59,735 bases of DNA from an uncultured Saprospiraceae bacterium (GCA_937934275.1 CALHAM010000071.1:1-59735), one strand, 5' to 3'; positions 26,978 to 37,015 are shown, counted from the stretch's first letter. A program made the numbers and translations. Notes: generated from the sequence alone by a model not told the origin.

Positions 26978-29410
26978 ATGTATATGCAAGTCATAAAACG
27001 CTCTGGACGCAAGGAAGACGTGTCGTTCGATAAAATTACGGCGCGTCTGCGTAAGCTCTGCTACGGGTTGGATGCTCGCTACGTCAACATTATCGAGGTG
27101 GCCAAGAAAGTCATTTTGGGCTTATACGACGGAGTAACAACCGTTGAGCTGGACAATTTGGCTGCCGAGACAGCGGCTACTATGGCCACCATACACCCCG
27201 ACTACGCTCTGCTGGCGGCCCGCATTGCCGTCAGCAACCTACATAAAGAAACAGAAAAGAGCTTTCACAAAGTCGTACACAACCTCTACCACTATGTGGA
27301 CCCCAAAACAGGCGAGCGCGCCAGCCTTATTGGCGATGAGACATTCCGCATCGTCATGAAGCACAAGGACCGGCTCGACTCGGCCATCATCCACGACCGG
27401 GATTTCGACTTCGACTACTTCGGCTTTAAGACCTTGGAGCGCTCGTATCTGATGCGCATGAACGGCAAAGTGGTAGAGCGCCCCCAACACTTGTTTATGC
27501 GAGTGGCCGTCGGCATTCATGGCGAAGACATTGACGCCGCCATCGAGACTTACCACCTCATGAGCGAGCGCTGGTTTATCCACGCCACGCCGACACTGTT
27601 CAACGCCGGCTCGCCCAAGCCGCAGTTATCGTCGTGCTTTTTGCTCTCGATGACGGAAGACAGCATCGAGGGTATCTTTGAAACCCTCAAGCGCTGCGCG
27701 CTCATTTCGCAAAGTGCTGGCGGCATTGGCCTAAGCATTCACAACATTCGCGCCACAGGCTCATACATTAAAGGAACGGGCGGCACATCGAACGGCATCA
27801 TTCCCATGTTGCGCGTCTTCAACGACACGGCCCGCTACGTAGACCAAGGGGGCGGTAAACGCAAGGGCGCTTTTGCTATCTACTTAGAGCCTTGGCATGC
27901 CGACATCTTCGAATTTTTAGAACTTAAAAAGAACCACGGCAAGGAAGAGCTGCGCGCCCGCGACTTGTTCTACGCCCTGTGGGTACCCGACTTGTTCATG
28001 GAGCGCGTCAAAAACGATGAAGAGTGGTCGCTGTTTTGTCCCAACGAGGCACCAGGGCTGTTTGATGTTTACGGTGCTAAGTTCGAGGCTCTCTATTGCC
28101 AGTACGAGCGCGAAGGTCGCCAGCGCCGCACGGTGCGCGCCCGCGAGCTGTGGAACGCTATTCTGGAAAGTCAAATCGAGACCGGAACCCCTTATATTTT
28201 GTATAAAGATGCCGCCAATGAGAAGAGCAATCAGAAGAACCTCGGCACCATTCGCTGCTCAAACCTCTGCACCGAGATCATCGAATACACCTCGCCCGAC
28301 GAGGTGGCCGTGTGCAATTTGGCCTCCATCGCTCTGCCTAAGTTTGTGCGCGACGGCACTTTTGACTTTGAGCGCCTACATGAAGTTACCCGTGTCGTTA
28401 CGCGCAACCTCAACAAAATTATCGACATTAACCACTACCCCATTCCGCAAGCTGAGCGCTCCAATCGCCGTCACCGGCCCATTGGGATAGGGGTACAGGG
28501 GTTGGCCGATACCTTCATTCTGCTAGGGCTGCCCTTTGACAGCGAACAAGCGCGCCGCCTGAATCGCGACATCTTCGAGGCTCTTTACTTCGCCGCCGTT
28601 ACGGAGAGCTGTAACCTCGCGGAGCAGTACGGTCCTTACGAAACCTTTGCTGGCTCACCCATGAGCCAAGGGCTTTTCCAATTCGATCTTTGGGGCGTTC
28701 AGCCCTCCAACCGCTGGGATTGGGAAAGCCTGCGCGAACGCGTCAAACGGGTGGGCGTGCGCAACTCGCTCCTCCTAGCGCCTATGCCTACGGCCTCTAC
28801 CAGCCAAATCTTGGGCAACAACGAGTGCTTCGAACCCTACACCAGCAACCTCTACACCCGCCGAACGCTGGCTGGAGAGCATATCGTCGTCAACAAACAC
28901 CTCATGCGCGATTTGGTGCGCTTAGGCTTGTGGGACGAGGAAATGCGCGAGGCCATTATGGCCGCCAACGGCTCCGTGCAAGGCATCGAGGCCATCCCTA
29001 AAGAGGTGCGCGACATCTATAAGACGGCCTACGAAATCAGCCAAAAGGTCATTCTCGACATGGCGGCCGAACGCGGTGCTTTCATCTGCCAAAGCCAGAG
29101 CCTCAATGTGTTCATGGAGTCGCCCACGTTTGCCAAACTGTCTTCCATGCATTTCTATGCCTGGCAAAAAGGCCTTAAAACCGGCATGTACTACCTGCGC
29201 TCGAAGGCAGCAACCGACCCCATTAAGTTTACGCTAAGCGATAAACACCAGCAGAAGTTTGCGCGGCCCACCGATACGCCGCCGATTGCGCACGCCGCTC
29301 CTAACGGTATTCAAGGGTCTGTGCCTAAAATGGAAGCCCTGCGCGTAGAAGACCTCTCAGGCAGAGTGTGTAGCTTAGACGATCCCACTTGCACCGCATG
29401 CTCGGCGTAA
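26978..29410 (+). CDS. nrdA: Ribonucleoside-diphosphate reductase alpha subunit, eukaryote-type class I
   Basis: 810 residues from the ATG at 26978 ([11 protein letters not shown]...); the upstream part of the open frame is non-coding in character. N-terminal ATP cone (~1-95). Active-site features: LSSCFLL (first redox Cys), [20 protein letters not shown] and AVCNLAS (catalytic loop with second Cys), and [15 protein letters not shown]. The C-terminus CTACSA supplies the swinging cysteine pair that is re-reduced by thioredoxin. An ATP cone implies dATP feedback inhibition. It lies 180 bp after yegP with no promoter seen between. Confidence 0.95.
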   Translation: MYMQVIKRSGRKEDVSFDKITARLRKLCYGLDARYVNIIEVAKKVILGLYDGVTTVELDNLAAETAATMATIHPDYALLAARIAVSNLHKETEKSFHKVVHNLYHYVDPKTGERASLIGDETFRIVMKHKDRLDSAIIHDRDFDFDYFGFKTLERSYLMRMNGKVVERPQHLFMRVAVGIHGEDIDAAIETYHLMSERWFIHATPTLFNAGSPKPQLSSCFLLSMTEDSIEGIFETLKRCALISQSAGGIGLSIHNIRATGSYIKGTGGTSNGIIPMLRVFNDTARYVDQGGGKRKGAFAIYLEPWHADIFEFLELKKNHGKEELRARDLFYALWVPDLFMERVKNDEEWSLFCPNEAPGLFDVYGAKFEALYCQYEREGRQRRTVRARELWNAILESQIETGTPYILYKDAANEKSNQKNLGTIRCSNLCTEIIEYTSPDEVAVCNLASIALPKFVRDGTFDFERLHEVTRVVTRNLNKIIDINHYPIPQAERSNRRHRPIGIGVQGLADTFILLGLPFDSEQARRLNRDIFEALYFAAVTESCNLAEQYGPYETFAGSPMSQGLFQFDLWGVQPSNRWDWESLRERVKRVGVRNSLLLAPMPTASTSQILGNNECFEPYTSNLYTRRTLAGEHIVVNKHLMRDLVRLGLWDEEMREAIMAANGSVQGIEAIPKEVRDIYKTAYEISQKVILDMAAERGAFICQSQSLNVFMESPTFAKLSSMHFYAWQKGLKTGMYYLRSKAATDPIKFTLSDKHQQKFARPTDTPPIAHAAPNGIQGSVPKMEALRVEDLSGRVCSLDDPTCTACSA

Positions 29411-29692
29411 GCCGGGCGTACTTGTCGGTCTATGAATTGAACAGACGCGTGGCCCCGAGGCGATGAGGCGGTATGTCCCTCTACAGAACAGCATAAAATG
29501 TCCTGCTGTACCCTTCCTGTTTTCCCACTTCACACCGCTGAGTGCTTCGGGCGCCACTAGTCTGAAAATCCGTTTTGCTCGGCCTCTCTCGAGGTGCCAG
29601 CCCAGCCACTCGCTGGCCAGAAGAGGTCGCCGATGCCATTCCTCTTCAAAGAATGCACTGCCGGTACCCTCAACGCTTCTCTACAGCGGGGG

Positions 29693-30736
29693 TTAGTCTT
29701 TCTTCAGGCCCAACCCTGCCTTTTCCGAAATGGCCAACATGCGGTTGATGCTGCGCACACCCTGCTCAATGACCCAATCGGGTAAAGTGATTTCAGGCTG
29801 TTCGTATGTCATACACAGGTAGAGCTTTTCCATGGTGTTGCGTTTCATGTGGGGACATTCGTTGCAGGCGCAGTTGTTCTGGGGCGGGGCGGGAATGAAC
29901 GTTTTGTGGGGGCTAGCCTTTTGCATTTGGTGCAGAATGCCCGGTTCCGTGGCCACTATGTATTCTGTAGCAGAGTCGCTAATGGTAAATTTGAGCAGCC
30001 CTGTGGTGCTGCCGATGAAGTCGGCCATTTCCAAGATGTGCGGCTCACACTCGGGGTGGGCGATGAATTTCGCATTAGGATGACGCGCCTTGAGCTTGAC
30101 GATGCGCTCGTGGCTAAAAATTTCGTGTACCATACACGTGCCGTTCCACAGCACCATGTCGCGGCCGGTCTTTTTAATCAAATAGGCGCCGAGGTTTTTA
30201 TCGGGAGCGAAGATGATGGGTTGGTCTTTGGGGATGCTCTCGATAATGGCCACGGCGTTGGTGCTCGTGCAGCAGATGTCGGTCAGCGTTTTCATTTCGG
30301 CCGAGCAGTTGATGTAGGAGACGACAATGTGGTCGGGATACTTTTCTTTGAAAGGACGAAACAAGTGCGGTGGGCAAGAGTCGGCCAAGGAGCAGCCCGC
30401 CTTGAGGTCGGGGAGGAGCACTTTTTTTTGCGGGGAAAGCATTTTGGCGGTTTCGGCCATGAAGTGCACTCCGGCAAAGACGATGATGTCGGCGTTGGTT
30501 TGAGCCGCCTTTTGCGACAGGCCGAGCGAGTCGCCGATAAAGTCGGCTACATCCTGGATTTCCGAGTCCTGGTAATAATGGGCCAATATAACGGCATTTT
30601 TTTCGCGCTTGAGGCGGTTGATTTCCGCGACGAGGTCGAGTTCGGGGTCTACCTCGAGGTCGAGAAAGCCGTTGCGTTCAAGGTTTTGAATGGCGCGAGC
30701 GAGTTCGGTAGTCATGGCACAGTCAAGAGGTTGCAT
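29693..30736 (-). CDS. nadA: Quinolinate synthase
   Basis: 347 residues; the ATG at 30715 is an alternative start that fits the family better, but the 30736 start is also close to the promoter. The three pseudo-repeats of NadA are visible with cysteines for the [4Fe-4S] cluster in [23 protein letters not shown] and the C-terminal [20 protein letters not shown] region. It condenses iminoaspartate and dihydroxyacetone phosphate to quinolinate in NAD synthesis. nadB and nadC are not in the window. Confidence 0.96.
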   Translation of the reverse strand: MQPLDCAMTTELARAIQNLERNGFLDLEVDPELDLVAEINRLKREKNAVILAHYYQDSEIQDVADFIGDSLGLSQKAAQTNADIIVFAGVHFMAETAKMLSPQKKVLLPDLKAGCSLADSCPPHLFRPFKEKYPDHIVVSYINCSAEMKTLTDICCTSTNAVAIIESIPKDQPIIFAPDKNLGAYLIKKTGRDMVLWNGTCMVHEIFSHERIVKLKARHPNAKFIAHPECEPHILEMADFIGSTTGLLKFTISDSATEYIVATEPGILHQMQKASPHKTFIPAPPQNNCACNECPHMKRNTMEKLYLCMTYEQPEITLPDWVIEQGVRSINRMLAISEKAGLGLKKD

Positions 30737-30753
30737 AATATTTACGCAATAAA

Positions 30754-30781
30754 CAAAGATAATAACCCATTGTCAAAACAA
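30754..30781 (-). promoter_or_regulatory. nadA promoter
   Basis: Minus-strand TATCTTTG at 30754-30761 with TTG at 30779-30781 (17-nt spacing). It predicts a leader of ~12 nt for the 30736 start or ~33 nt for 30715. Confidence 0.6.
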
Positions 30782-30865
30782 GCACTCGAATATTGCGCTT
30801 TATTTTCTCGGCGCTTGCATGCGCATTGTTTTTCTGGAGTTGGCCTCTGATCCTTAGACGCGAAC

Positions 30866-31174
30866 ATGCTGCTCTACAACGTAACGGTAACGGTGGACCT
30901 CGAGGTGCACGACGACTGGCTACAGTGGATGCGCCACAAGCACATCCCGGACGTGTTGGCAACGGGCTTTTTCCGCGGCTATCGGATGAGCCGGCTGCTC
31001 GACCACGATCATCCGCAATCGGCTATTTACACCGTGCAATACGAGGTGGAAAACCGAGAATTGCTGCAGCGCTACTGGGCCGAATGTGCACCTCAGCTGC
31101 AGCAGGAACACCGGGAGCGCTACGGCGACAAGTGCCTTGCTTTCCGCACGGTGATGGAGGTAGTATCCGAATAG
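30866..31174 (+). CDS. DUF4286 family protein
   Basis: 102 residues, the full length of the family. The order LLYNVTVTVDLEVHDDWLQWM, HIPDVLATGFF and YTVQYEVEN is typical of a ferredoxin-like dimeric alpha/beta-barrel fold found widely in Bacteroidota. Function unknown. It is divergent from nadA and convergent with the AhpD-like gene. No standard -7 box is seen upstream. Confidence 0.85.
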   Translation: MLLYNVTVTVDLEVHDDWLQWMRHKHIPDVLATGFFRGYRMSRLLDHDHPQSAIYTVQYEVENRELLQRYWAECAPQLQQEHRERYGDKCLAFRTVMEVVSE

Positions 31175-31184
31175 GCGACCGCAC

Positions 31185-31538
31185 TTAATGAGGCTGCTCT
31201 TGTTGGCAGAGCGCATCCCAGTACTCGATGGCGCGGCGCGTATGCGGTATGCAAATAGAGCCGCCTACGAGGTTGGCAATGGCAAATACCTCGAAGAGCT
31301 CATCGGTGCTGACGCCCAGCGCGCGACACTGCCCTAAATGGTAGCGGATGCAGTCGTCGCAGCGCAATACCGTGGAGGCGACGAGGCCAAGCAGTTCCTT
31401 AGTTTTGGCATCCAAGGCGCCGTCTTGATAAGCCTGATGATCGAGGCTCCAAAAGCGCTTGATGACTTTGTTGTCGTGGCGAAGGATGCGCTCATTCATG
31501 CGAGCGCGATAGTCGTTGAATTCCTGGACGAGACTCAT
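31185..31538 (-). CDS. Carboxymuconolactone decarboxylase/AhpD-like protein
   Basis: 117 residues from the ATG at 31538, where the conserved region begins; the upstream 14 codons are poorly family-like. The AhpD core is visible: KTKELLGLVAS, then RCDDCIRYHLGQC with CxxC and the proton-relay His, then LFEVFAIANLVGG. Such proteins are small all-helical peroxidase-linked thiol enzymes. It could act in peroxide defence, but substrate and partner are unknown. It follows the NRAMP gene by 126 bp on the same strand. Confidence 0.85.
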   Translation of the reverse strand: MSLVQEFNDYRARMNERILRHDNKVIKRFWSLDHQAYQDGALDAKTKELLGLVASTVLRCDDCIRYHLGQCRALGVSTDELFEVFAIANLVGGSICIPHTRRAIEYWDALCQQEQPH

Positions 31539-31664
31539 GTAAAGCGGTTGGAAAAAGGAACGTTGGAGCGGGAAAGTCACGGATGAAGGGCCGAAATTTC
31601 GCTTGCGCTTGGGAAGAAAGAGGAGAAATGCTTTAGTGAGCGCTTTCTCGACGTCAGCAAGCGT

Positions 31665-33554
31665 TTAGCGGACGACGAGTACCGGCACGTGCACGGCGTG
31701 ACGCACGGCGTCAATGGTGGCCCCGAAGACGAGATCTTTAAGGGTACGGTGCCCGTGAGCACCCATTACCAAAAGGCTAACGGTTCGGCTTCGCACCAAT
31801 TTGGGCAGCTCCTGGCGGGCCTTGCCAAAGCCGATGAGTACATCGCAGTGGTAGCCTCTTTGGCGCAAGTGTTCGGCGTACTGGTTGAGGATTTTCTGGT
31901 CTTCGTGTGTTTCTAAGTCTCGAATTTGGTCGCCCATAACCCAGGCGCCAGCAGTTTCGACGACGTGAAGCAGCAAATAATGAGCGCTTTTACCGCCCAG
32001 TTTTAAGGCGTGGCGCAAGGCCTTGACGTCGGCATCGGTGAAATCGAGCGCTACGGCGATGTTCAGATAAGTTCCCTCTTTCGCCTCGCTAATTTCAGAA
32101 AAGGCCCCGTGTGGCAGCGCAGCTCGAGTGCGGCGTTGGATGGGCCTCACCCAAGGTTTTACAACAATATAAACCAACATACCCACAACAAAGCATAGCA
32201 AGGGTACAACGCCCCAGCGTATCTCAGCGGCGTGTTCTGGCGCCTCCGACAGCCATCGGCTTACCTCTCCGATGACCAACCAGATGTTCAAGGCCACGAT
32301 AACGGCAGCACTCGTCCAGCCCGCTGCTTTTGTCCAAGGGCCAATGGCAAAATCCCCCATGCGCTGGCGACTGCTGACGTAGTGCAGCAGCGGCACCATG
32401 GCAAAACCCAACTGCATGCTCAGGATGACCTGGCTGAGCACCAATAGATTGCCCGTAATGGCTTCTCCTAAAACGGAAACGGCAATAATGGCCGGCACAA
32501 CGGCCAATAGGCGAGTGAGCAAACGGCGCAGCCAAGGCGCAATGCGCAGATACAAATAGCCTTCCATCACAATTTGGCCCGCTAACGTACCGGTAACGGT
32601 GCTGCTTTGCCCAGCAGCAATGAGGGCTACAGCGAACAATACTGGCGCATAACTTTTGCCCAATAGCGGTTCCAGCAATTGGTAGGCATCCTGAATCTCC
32701 GACACCCCCGAATAGCCGTTTTTGTGAAAAACCGCTGCTGCCAGAATGAGAATAGCGGCATTGACAAACAGAGCTAGATTGAGGGCAATGGCCGAGTCCA
32801 CGATGTTGTAGCGAATGGCTCGGCGGATGCTTTTTGGCTCGCTGCTGTCAATCTTTCGCGTCTGTACTAGTGCCGAATGTAAATACAAGTTGTGGGGCAT
32901 CACAGTAGCCCCAATAATGCCGATGGCGATAAACAGCGCCTCGCTGTTGGGAATAGAAGGCACTAGCCCGGCCGCCATCTCGCTGGCTACGGGTTTTGCC
33001 AAAACCATTTCGATAGCAAACGCCCCACCAATAACGCTTATTAGGGCCAAAATAAAAGCCTCTAACTTGCGAATGCCCAACCGCATGAGCAACAACAGCA
33101 CAAACGCATCCAGTACACTGAGGGCTACTCCCCATACCAATGGCCAACCGAAGAGCAGCTGCAACCCAATGGCCATGCCCAATACTTCGGCTAAGTCCGT
33201 AGCAGCAATGGCAATCTCAGCTAGTAAGTAATTGAACAAATTGACCCAGCGCGGGTACAGCTCGCGCGAGGCTTGCGCCAAATCGCGCCCAGCCACCACA
33301 CCTAAACGAGCACTTAAGCTTTGCATAAGCAATGCAATTAAGTTCGACATGACCAAAACCCACAACAGAGCATAACCGAAGCGACTGCCTCCGGCCAAGT
33401 CAGTAGCCCAGTTGCCGGGGTCCATGTACCCTACGCTCACCAAGTAGGCCGGGCCGATGAAAGCCATAATCCGGCGAAACAACCCGCCTTTTACGTTGGT
33501 CTCTACCGTGCCGTGTACTTCCGAAAGCGAACGATTTGCGGGTGGTCGGTTCAT
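31665..33554 (-). CDS. mntH: NRAMP-family Mn2+/Fe2+ transporter fused to a universal stress domain
   Basis: 629 residues, well above the ~410 of plain MntH. Residues ~25-450 form the NRAMP core with eleven helices: helix 1 motif GYMDPGNWATD and helix 6 motif MPHNLYLHSALV are the metal-binding signatures. Residues ~490-629 form a UspA domain in the cytosol, with the nucleotide-binding motif VMGAHGHRTLKDLVFGAT. It should import Mn2+ or Fe2+ with protons; the Usp part may sense ATP or energy state. It starts 21 nt after a DtxR-type regulator, giving a metal-responsive operon. Confidence 0.93.
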   Translation of the reverse strand: MNRPPANRSLSEVHGTVETNVKGGLFRRIMAFIGPAYLVSVGYMDPGNWATDLAGGSRFGYALLWVLVMSNLIALLMQSLSARLGVVAGRDLAQASRELYPRWVNLFNYLLAEIAIAATDLAEVLGMAIGLQLLFGWPLVWGVALSVLDAFVLLLLMRLGIRKLEAFILALISVIGGAFAIEMVLAKPVASEMAAGLVPSIPNSEALFIAIGIIGATVMPHNLYLHSALVQTRKIDSSEPKSIRRAIRYNIVDSAIALNLALFVNAAILILAAAVFHKNGYSGVSEIQDAYQLLEPLLGKSYAPVLFAVALIAAGQSSTVTGTLAGQIVMEGYLYLRIAPWLRRLLTRLLAVVPAIIAVSVLGEAITGNLLVLSQVILSMQLGFAMVPLLHYVSSRQRMGDFAIGPWTKAAGWTSAAVIVALNIWLVIGEVSRWLSEAPEHAAEIRWGVVPLLCFVVGMLVYIVVKPWVRPIQRRTRAALPHGAFSEISEAKEGTYLNIAVALDFTDADVKALRHALKLGGKSAHYLLLHVVETAGAWVMGDQIRDLETHEDQKILNQYAEHLRQRGYHCDVLIGFGKARQELPKLVRSRTVSLLVMGAHGHRTLKDLVFGATIDAVRHAVHVPVLVVR

Positions 33555-33575
33555 GGTTCTTCTAGCGTTGAACGT

Positions 33576-34244
33576 TTAGGCATTTATAGGCTCTACCAAC
33601 AGACTGCGCGCCACCTTGTTGCTCAGCATCAAATCTTGCCTCGAAGTCAACAGGCGCACATGAAGCGAACCGTCGTACTCGATGCGCTCGAGCACTGCCA
33701 TGGAGGTACCTAAGCCAATACCTAAGCGGTCTAAATACTGCAGAAAGGCCGCGCTGTGGTCGTCTACACCTACAACGGCTACTTGTTCACCCACCGATAT
33801 GCTGCTGAGCGAGTGCTGCCGGCGTTCGGGCCATTCGCCCTGCGCGTTGGGTATGGGGTCGCCGTGCGGATCAAAGCGCGGATAACCCAAAAAGGCATCC
33901 AGGCGCTCAATCAACTCAGCGTGTTGCACGTGCTCCAACTGCTCCGCCATGTCGTGTACTTCGTCCCATGCAAAGCCCAGCTTCTCCGTCAAGAACACCT
34001 CCCACAACCGATGCCGACGCACAAGAGCTGTGGCTATGCGCACACCCTCCTCCGTCAGCTGTGCGCCATAGTACCTCTCGTAGGTGGTCAACTGCTTTTC
34101 CGATAGGCGGCGCAGCATGTCGGTAACCGAGGGCGCAGTGGTTTGTAGGGCCGAAGCCAGTGCACCCGTCGTTATTGGGCCGTTTTCTTTCTGAGCCAGC
34201 TTTAAAATGGCTTTCAGGTAGTTCTCTTCCGCCGAAGAATACAT
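33576..34244 (-). CDS. DtxR/MntR-family metal-dependent transcriptional regulator
   Basis: 222 residues. Winged helix at ~1-65 (AEENYLKAILKLAQ, TAPSVTDMLRRLSEKQL), then the metal-binding/dimerisation region with RRHRLWEVFLTEKL and EQLEHVQHAEL holding the His/Glu ligands, and a C-terminal SH3-like FeoA domain (~150-222). With metal bound, the family represses uptake genes. It is the first gene of the mntH operon, and an operator-like palindrome lies in its promoter, so autoregulation is likely. MntR or IdeR type cannot be settled from sequence. Confidence 0.92.
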   Translation of the reverse strand: MYSSAEENYLKAILKLAQKENGPITTGALASALQTTAPSVTDMLRRLSEKQLTTYERYYGAQLTEEGVRIATALVRRHRLWEVFLTEKLGFAWDEVHDMAEQLEHVQHAELIERLDAFLGYPRFDPHGDPIPNAQGEWPERRQHSLSSISVGEQVAVVGVDDHSAAFLQYLDRLGIGLGTSMAVLERIEYDGSLHVRLLTSRQDLMLSNKVARSLLVEPINA

Positions 34245-34275
34245 GATGGAGTGGTCTTAAATTCTAGGTCTTTGG

Positions 34276-34319
34276 CAAAGGTATCTTTTCTTTAAGTCGC
34301 CTTAAAAATGTTTTTAGGT
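34276..34319 (-). promoter_or_regulatory. mntR-mntH promoter with metal-regulator operator
   Basis: Minus-strand -7 box TACCTTTG at 34276-34283. Just upstream, in the -33/-7 spacer, lies the perfect dyad TTTAAG-N4-CTTAAA (34291-34306). An overlapping near-palindrome CCTTAAAAA-TG-TTTTTAGG occupies 34300-34318. Both resemble DtxR/MntR boxes (AT-rich arms ending in GG/CC), and the position fits repression by blocking RNA polymerase. Confidence 0.6.
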
Positions 34320-34423
34320 CTGTAAAAGTTCAGGCTTGCCCTTGTTCATCTCTTTGCTGGGCCATGCGCTGCTCTTGTGCTCGTCTTGGGTATTGGCCCT
34401 CTTTCCTTCCCTAGGTCATTTTA

Positions 34424-34435
34424 GGGCCATGGCCC
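34424..34435. repeat. Perfect 12-bp palindrome GGGCCATGGCCC
   Basis: Lies between the 3' end of the leftward TPR gene and the mntR promoter. No T-run follows, so it is not a clear terminator. Nothing else is visible in the ~220 bp around it. Confidence 0.4.
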
Positions 34436-34538
34436 CACGCGCTTCAACGGCATGCGTCAAAGCCTTTGGAAGGGTTGAGATGCTCCTTAGCGAGCGATAA
34501 GTTGTTTTTGGAGTTGCGTTTGTTGCCGTGGTCAGGGC

Positions 34539-36455
34539 CTACTTTTCTCCGTCCTGAGCCGCTCTGCGCTCGCAGGCTTCTGCGCGGGTGTGGTCTCCGA
34601 GGGCGCGGTAGGCCACGGCCAAATTGCGCCAGGCTGTGGCGTTGGTAGGGTCGCGCTGGGTAACTTGCTCGAACCATTGGACGGCTTTTTCATTATTGCC
34701 CAAGAGTCCATAGGCCGTACCTAGGTCGAGCAGCACATCGGGTTGTTGATTGCCGTATTCGATGGCTTTTTCTAACAGTTGTGTGCAGCGTTCGAGGTTG
34801 TTGTTTTGCCGCCCTTCGAGGCGCCCCCAGGTAGCATAGGTGCGGGCTAAATTGATGCGAAGGATGCCGTAATTAGGCGCTAAGCGCAGGGCCTCCTCAT
34901 AGTGTTGGATGGCCTCGTCGTAGCGCTTTCGAGTTGCAGCCACATTACCCAGGTTGAGGAGCGAGACTGGGTTTGGCCGAATGGCGAGCGCCGTTTGGCT
35001 GTGCTGTTCGATTTCCTTGAGGATAGCCTCCTGTTCGGCTTCGGGCAAGCTATCTTGGGCCGTCAGGTACTGATACAGTTCGCTGCCTACGCCGTTGTTG
35101 AGCCGCACGCTGGCCGGAGCTTTGGCAACGTCGGTGCGAAACAGGGTAAGGTTGTCGCTCCAGTCGGCATTGCGCCGAAGCGTCTGCTTGCTCATCAACC
35201 AAGCGATTAAGGCGAACAGTACTACAGCCGGCAGTAATCTTTTAACCGTTGGCAGAGGCCCTTCATCCGTCAAACTGACCCCGAAGAGCCGCCACAGCGC
35301 CCAGGCAACCCCTAAGCAAAACCACAGGGAGGGCGTGTAGAGCAACCGCTCCCCCAGCAACGTGCCGATGACGACGAGCAATTGGCTGTACAGCACCATG
35401 CTGCTCAGAAAAGCTGCTAGTGCAAAAGCCCAAGCGCGCCTGCTCAGCAGGCCCCACACCGCCAACGCCAACAAACCGCCGTAGACCAGCAAACCGGCAA
35501 TGGCCTCGGCCGAAGCCCAACTTACCACCGACAAATGGCGATACGAATAGTCGCTCAGCAGCGGCTCTGGGAATACAAGCAAGCGCAAGTATCGCCACAA
35601 CACAGCAAAAGCAGTGGCCGTGTGCTCAGCCCAACCCGAAGCCTCCACGATGGGGTTGTCCATGGGGCTAATGCTAAAATGGCTATCAACACGGCCCAAC
35701 ACGGTGGCGCGCAGAGCCAGAAAAACCAGTACTGGCCCCAGCAAAGGCAGCGAGGCAACGGCGCTTTGGCGCGCGCTTTTGCCCCAAAAGCACCACGCCG
35801 CCAATGGGAAGATGCCCCAAAAGACCACGGCGCTCTCTTTCGATAGTAGAGCCAGCAGATAGCTGCCCAGCGCCAAGGCATGCCAACGCATCGAAGGGTG
35901 TTCCAGTGCGCGCACCCAAGCGTACAACGCACCCAGGCAAAAAAAGAGGCACAAAATCTCATCGCGGCTCTTGATGTTGGCCACGGCCTCCGTGTGTATA
36001 GGGTGAACGGCAAAAAGCAACACCGCAGCCGCTGGCCACAACACCGAATAGCCGCGCAACAGCCGCCGCAAGGCGGCAAAAGCCAGCGCCGCCGTCAAGG
36101 CATACCATAGGGCGTTCATCAAGTGCCCCAACCTTGGCGTTTCAGGCGCAATACTCCATTCTATGGCGAAAGTAATGAGCGAAAGCGGCCGATACAACAA
36201 GGCCGAAGCCGTGGCGCCTTCTGTGCCCGCGCGGTAGTGCTGGAAAAGTAAGTCCGGAATGGCCGATAGCCCGCGTCGGACCAAGTCGTTCTTGGTGATG
36301 GCGAGCGGGTCGTCTAAGACGTAGCCATGGCCCAAGGTATTGACATAAAGGCTGAAAGCCAAAACAGCCAAAGCTGGGCCTGCCCAGTTCCATGGGCTGC
36401 GCTTGCGAGTAGGCTCTAAAGATCGGGGTGCCGAAGGTTGCTTTCGTTTTGCCAT
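34539..36455 (-). CDS. Polytopic membrane protein with C-terminal TPR repeats (TMTC/GT-C-like)
   Basis: 638 residues from the ATG at 36455; a TTG 27 bases upstream overlaps the promoter. A basic N-terminus is followed by about ten transmembrane helices with GT-C-like features (LDDPLAITKNDLVRRG in the first loop, FAVHPIHTEAVANIKSRDE, LGERLLYTPSLWFCLG). The last ~180 residues are three to four tetratricopeptide repeats. The layout matches bacterial relatives of eukaryotic TMTC proteins (O-mannosyltransferases). Glycosyltransferase activity is plausible but not proven. Confidence 0.75.
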   Translation of the reverse strand: MAKRKQPSAPRSLEPTRKRSPWNWAGPALAVLAFSLYVNTLGHGYVLDDPLAITKNDLVRRGLSAIPDLLFQHYRAGTEGATASALLYRPLSLITFAIEWSIAPETPRLGHLMNALWYALTAALAFAALRRLLRGYSVLWPAAAVLLFAVHPIHTEAVANIKSRDEILCLFFCLGALYAWVRALEHPSMRWHALALGSYLLALLSKESAVVFWGIFPLAAWCFWGKSARQSAVASLPLLGPVLVFLALRATVLGRVDSHFSISPMDNPIVEASGWAEHTATAFAVLWRYLRLLVFPEPLLSDYSYRHLSVVSWASAEAIAGLLVYGGLLALAVWGLLSRRAWAFALAAFLSSMVLYSQLLVVIGTLLGERLLYTPSLWFCLGVAWALWRLFGVSLTDEGPLPTVKRLLPAVVLFALIAWLMSKQTLRRNADWSDNLTLFRTDVAKAPASVRLNNGVGSELYQYLTAQDSLPEAEQEAILKEIEQHSQTALAIRPNPVSLLNLGNVAATRKRYDEAIQHYEEALRLAPNYGILRINLARTYATWGRLEGRQNNNLERCTQLLEKAIEYGNQQPDVLLDLGTAYGLLGNNEKAVQWFEQVTQRDPTNATAWRNLAVAYRALGDHTRAEACERRAAQDGEK

Positions 36456-36479
36456 GAGTGCAAGCGTCAGATTTTTGGG

Positions 36480-36487
36480 CAAAACTA
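36480..36487 (-). promoter_or_regulatory. Promoter -7 element of the TPR membrane protein gene
   Basis: Minus-strand TAGTTTTG, 24 nt before the ATG at 36455. It overlaps the alternative TTG start, arguing against it. Confidence 0.5.
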
Positions 36488-36569
36488 CCTTAGCCCAGCC
36501 AATTTTCCCGACCGGCTTGATACGCCCTGTACACCAGTTTTTTGCCGCAAGGGTATGCCCATAAAGGTC

Positions 36570-36577
36570 TACTTTTG
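36570..36577 (+). promoter_or_regulatory. Promoter -7 element of the rhodanese gene
   Basis: TACTTTTG, 36 nt before the rhodanese ATG. No well-spaced TTG upstream. Confidence 0.5.
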
Positions 36578-36613
36578 CCGACTAAAATGGTTTTTTCACC
36601 AAAAATTACCTCT

Positions 36614-37015
36614 ATGCGCATCACTTTCTATTTTGCAATGGTGGTTGCCTCGTCTTTTTTGCTCGCTTTTTGTGCGAGAAAATCCTCCCAAAGCCCAACG
36701 TCATCTGTATCCGTGGAGGAGGCCTATGCCCTGACGCAAAGAGGCGTTCTCCTCATAGACGTCCGCGAGCCAGACGAAGTGGCTGAGTTGGCCTATCAAG
36801 TCAAAAACTACCGCAACGTCCCGCTAAGCCAGCTGCCAGACCGCCTACAGGATATCCCTCGCGACCAGCAGGTCATCTTGGCTTGTCGTTCGGGCAATCG
36901 CAGCCGCCGGGCATACGAGATGTTGGTGGCGCAAGGGTATCGGAATCTGACAAATATGGAAGGCGGCATGCTCGCTTGGGAAGCGCGCAACTTTCCAGTA
37001 GTTCGCAAGCCCTAA
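36614..37015 (+). CDS. Rhodanese-domain lipoprotein
   Basis: 133 residues from the ATG at 36614, which opens a lipoprotein signal peptide with lipobox LAFC (~residue 20). A single rhodanese domain follows (VSVEEAYAL, VLLIDVREPDE, active-site loop ACRSGNRSRRAYEML with catalytic Cys). It should transfer sulfane sulfur to a thiol acceptor in the periplasm; the substrate is unknown. Earlier starts would fall in the promoter. The GDSL gene follows after 38 bp. Confidence 0.88.
   Translation: MRITFYFAMVVASSFLLAFCARKSSQSPTSSVSVEEAYALTQRGVLLIDVREPDEVAELAYQVKNYRNVPLSQLPDRLQDIPRDQQVILACRSGNRSRRAYEMLVAQGYRNLTNMEGGMLAWEARNFPVVRKP

Noticed and set aside
29849-30850. 333-residue plus-strand frame opposite nadA
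   Set aside because: nadA has all family motifs on the other strand; this frame shows none.
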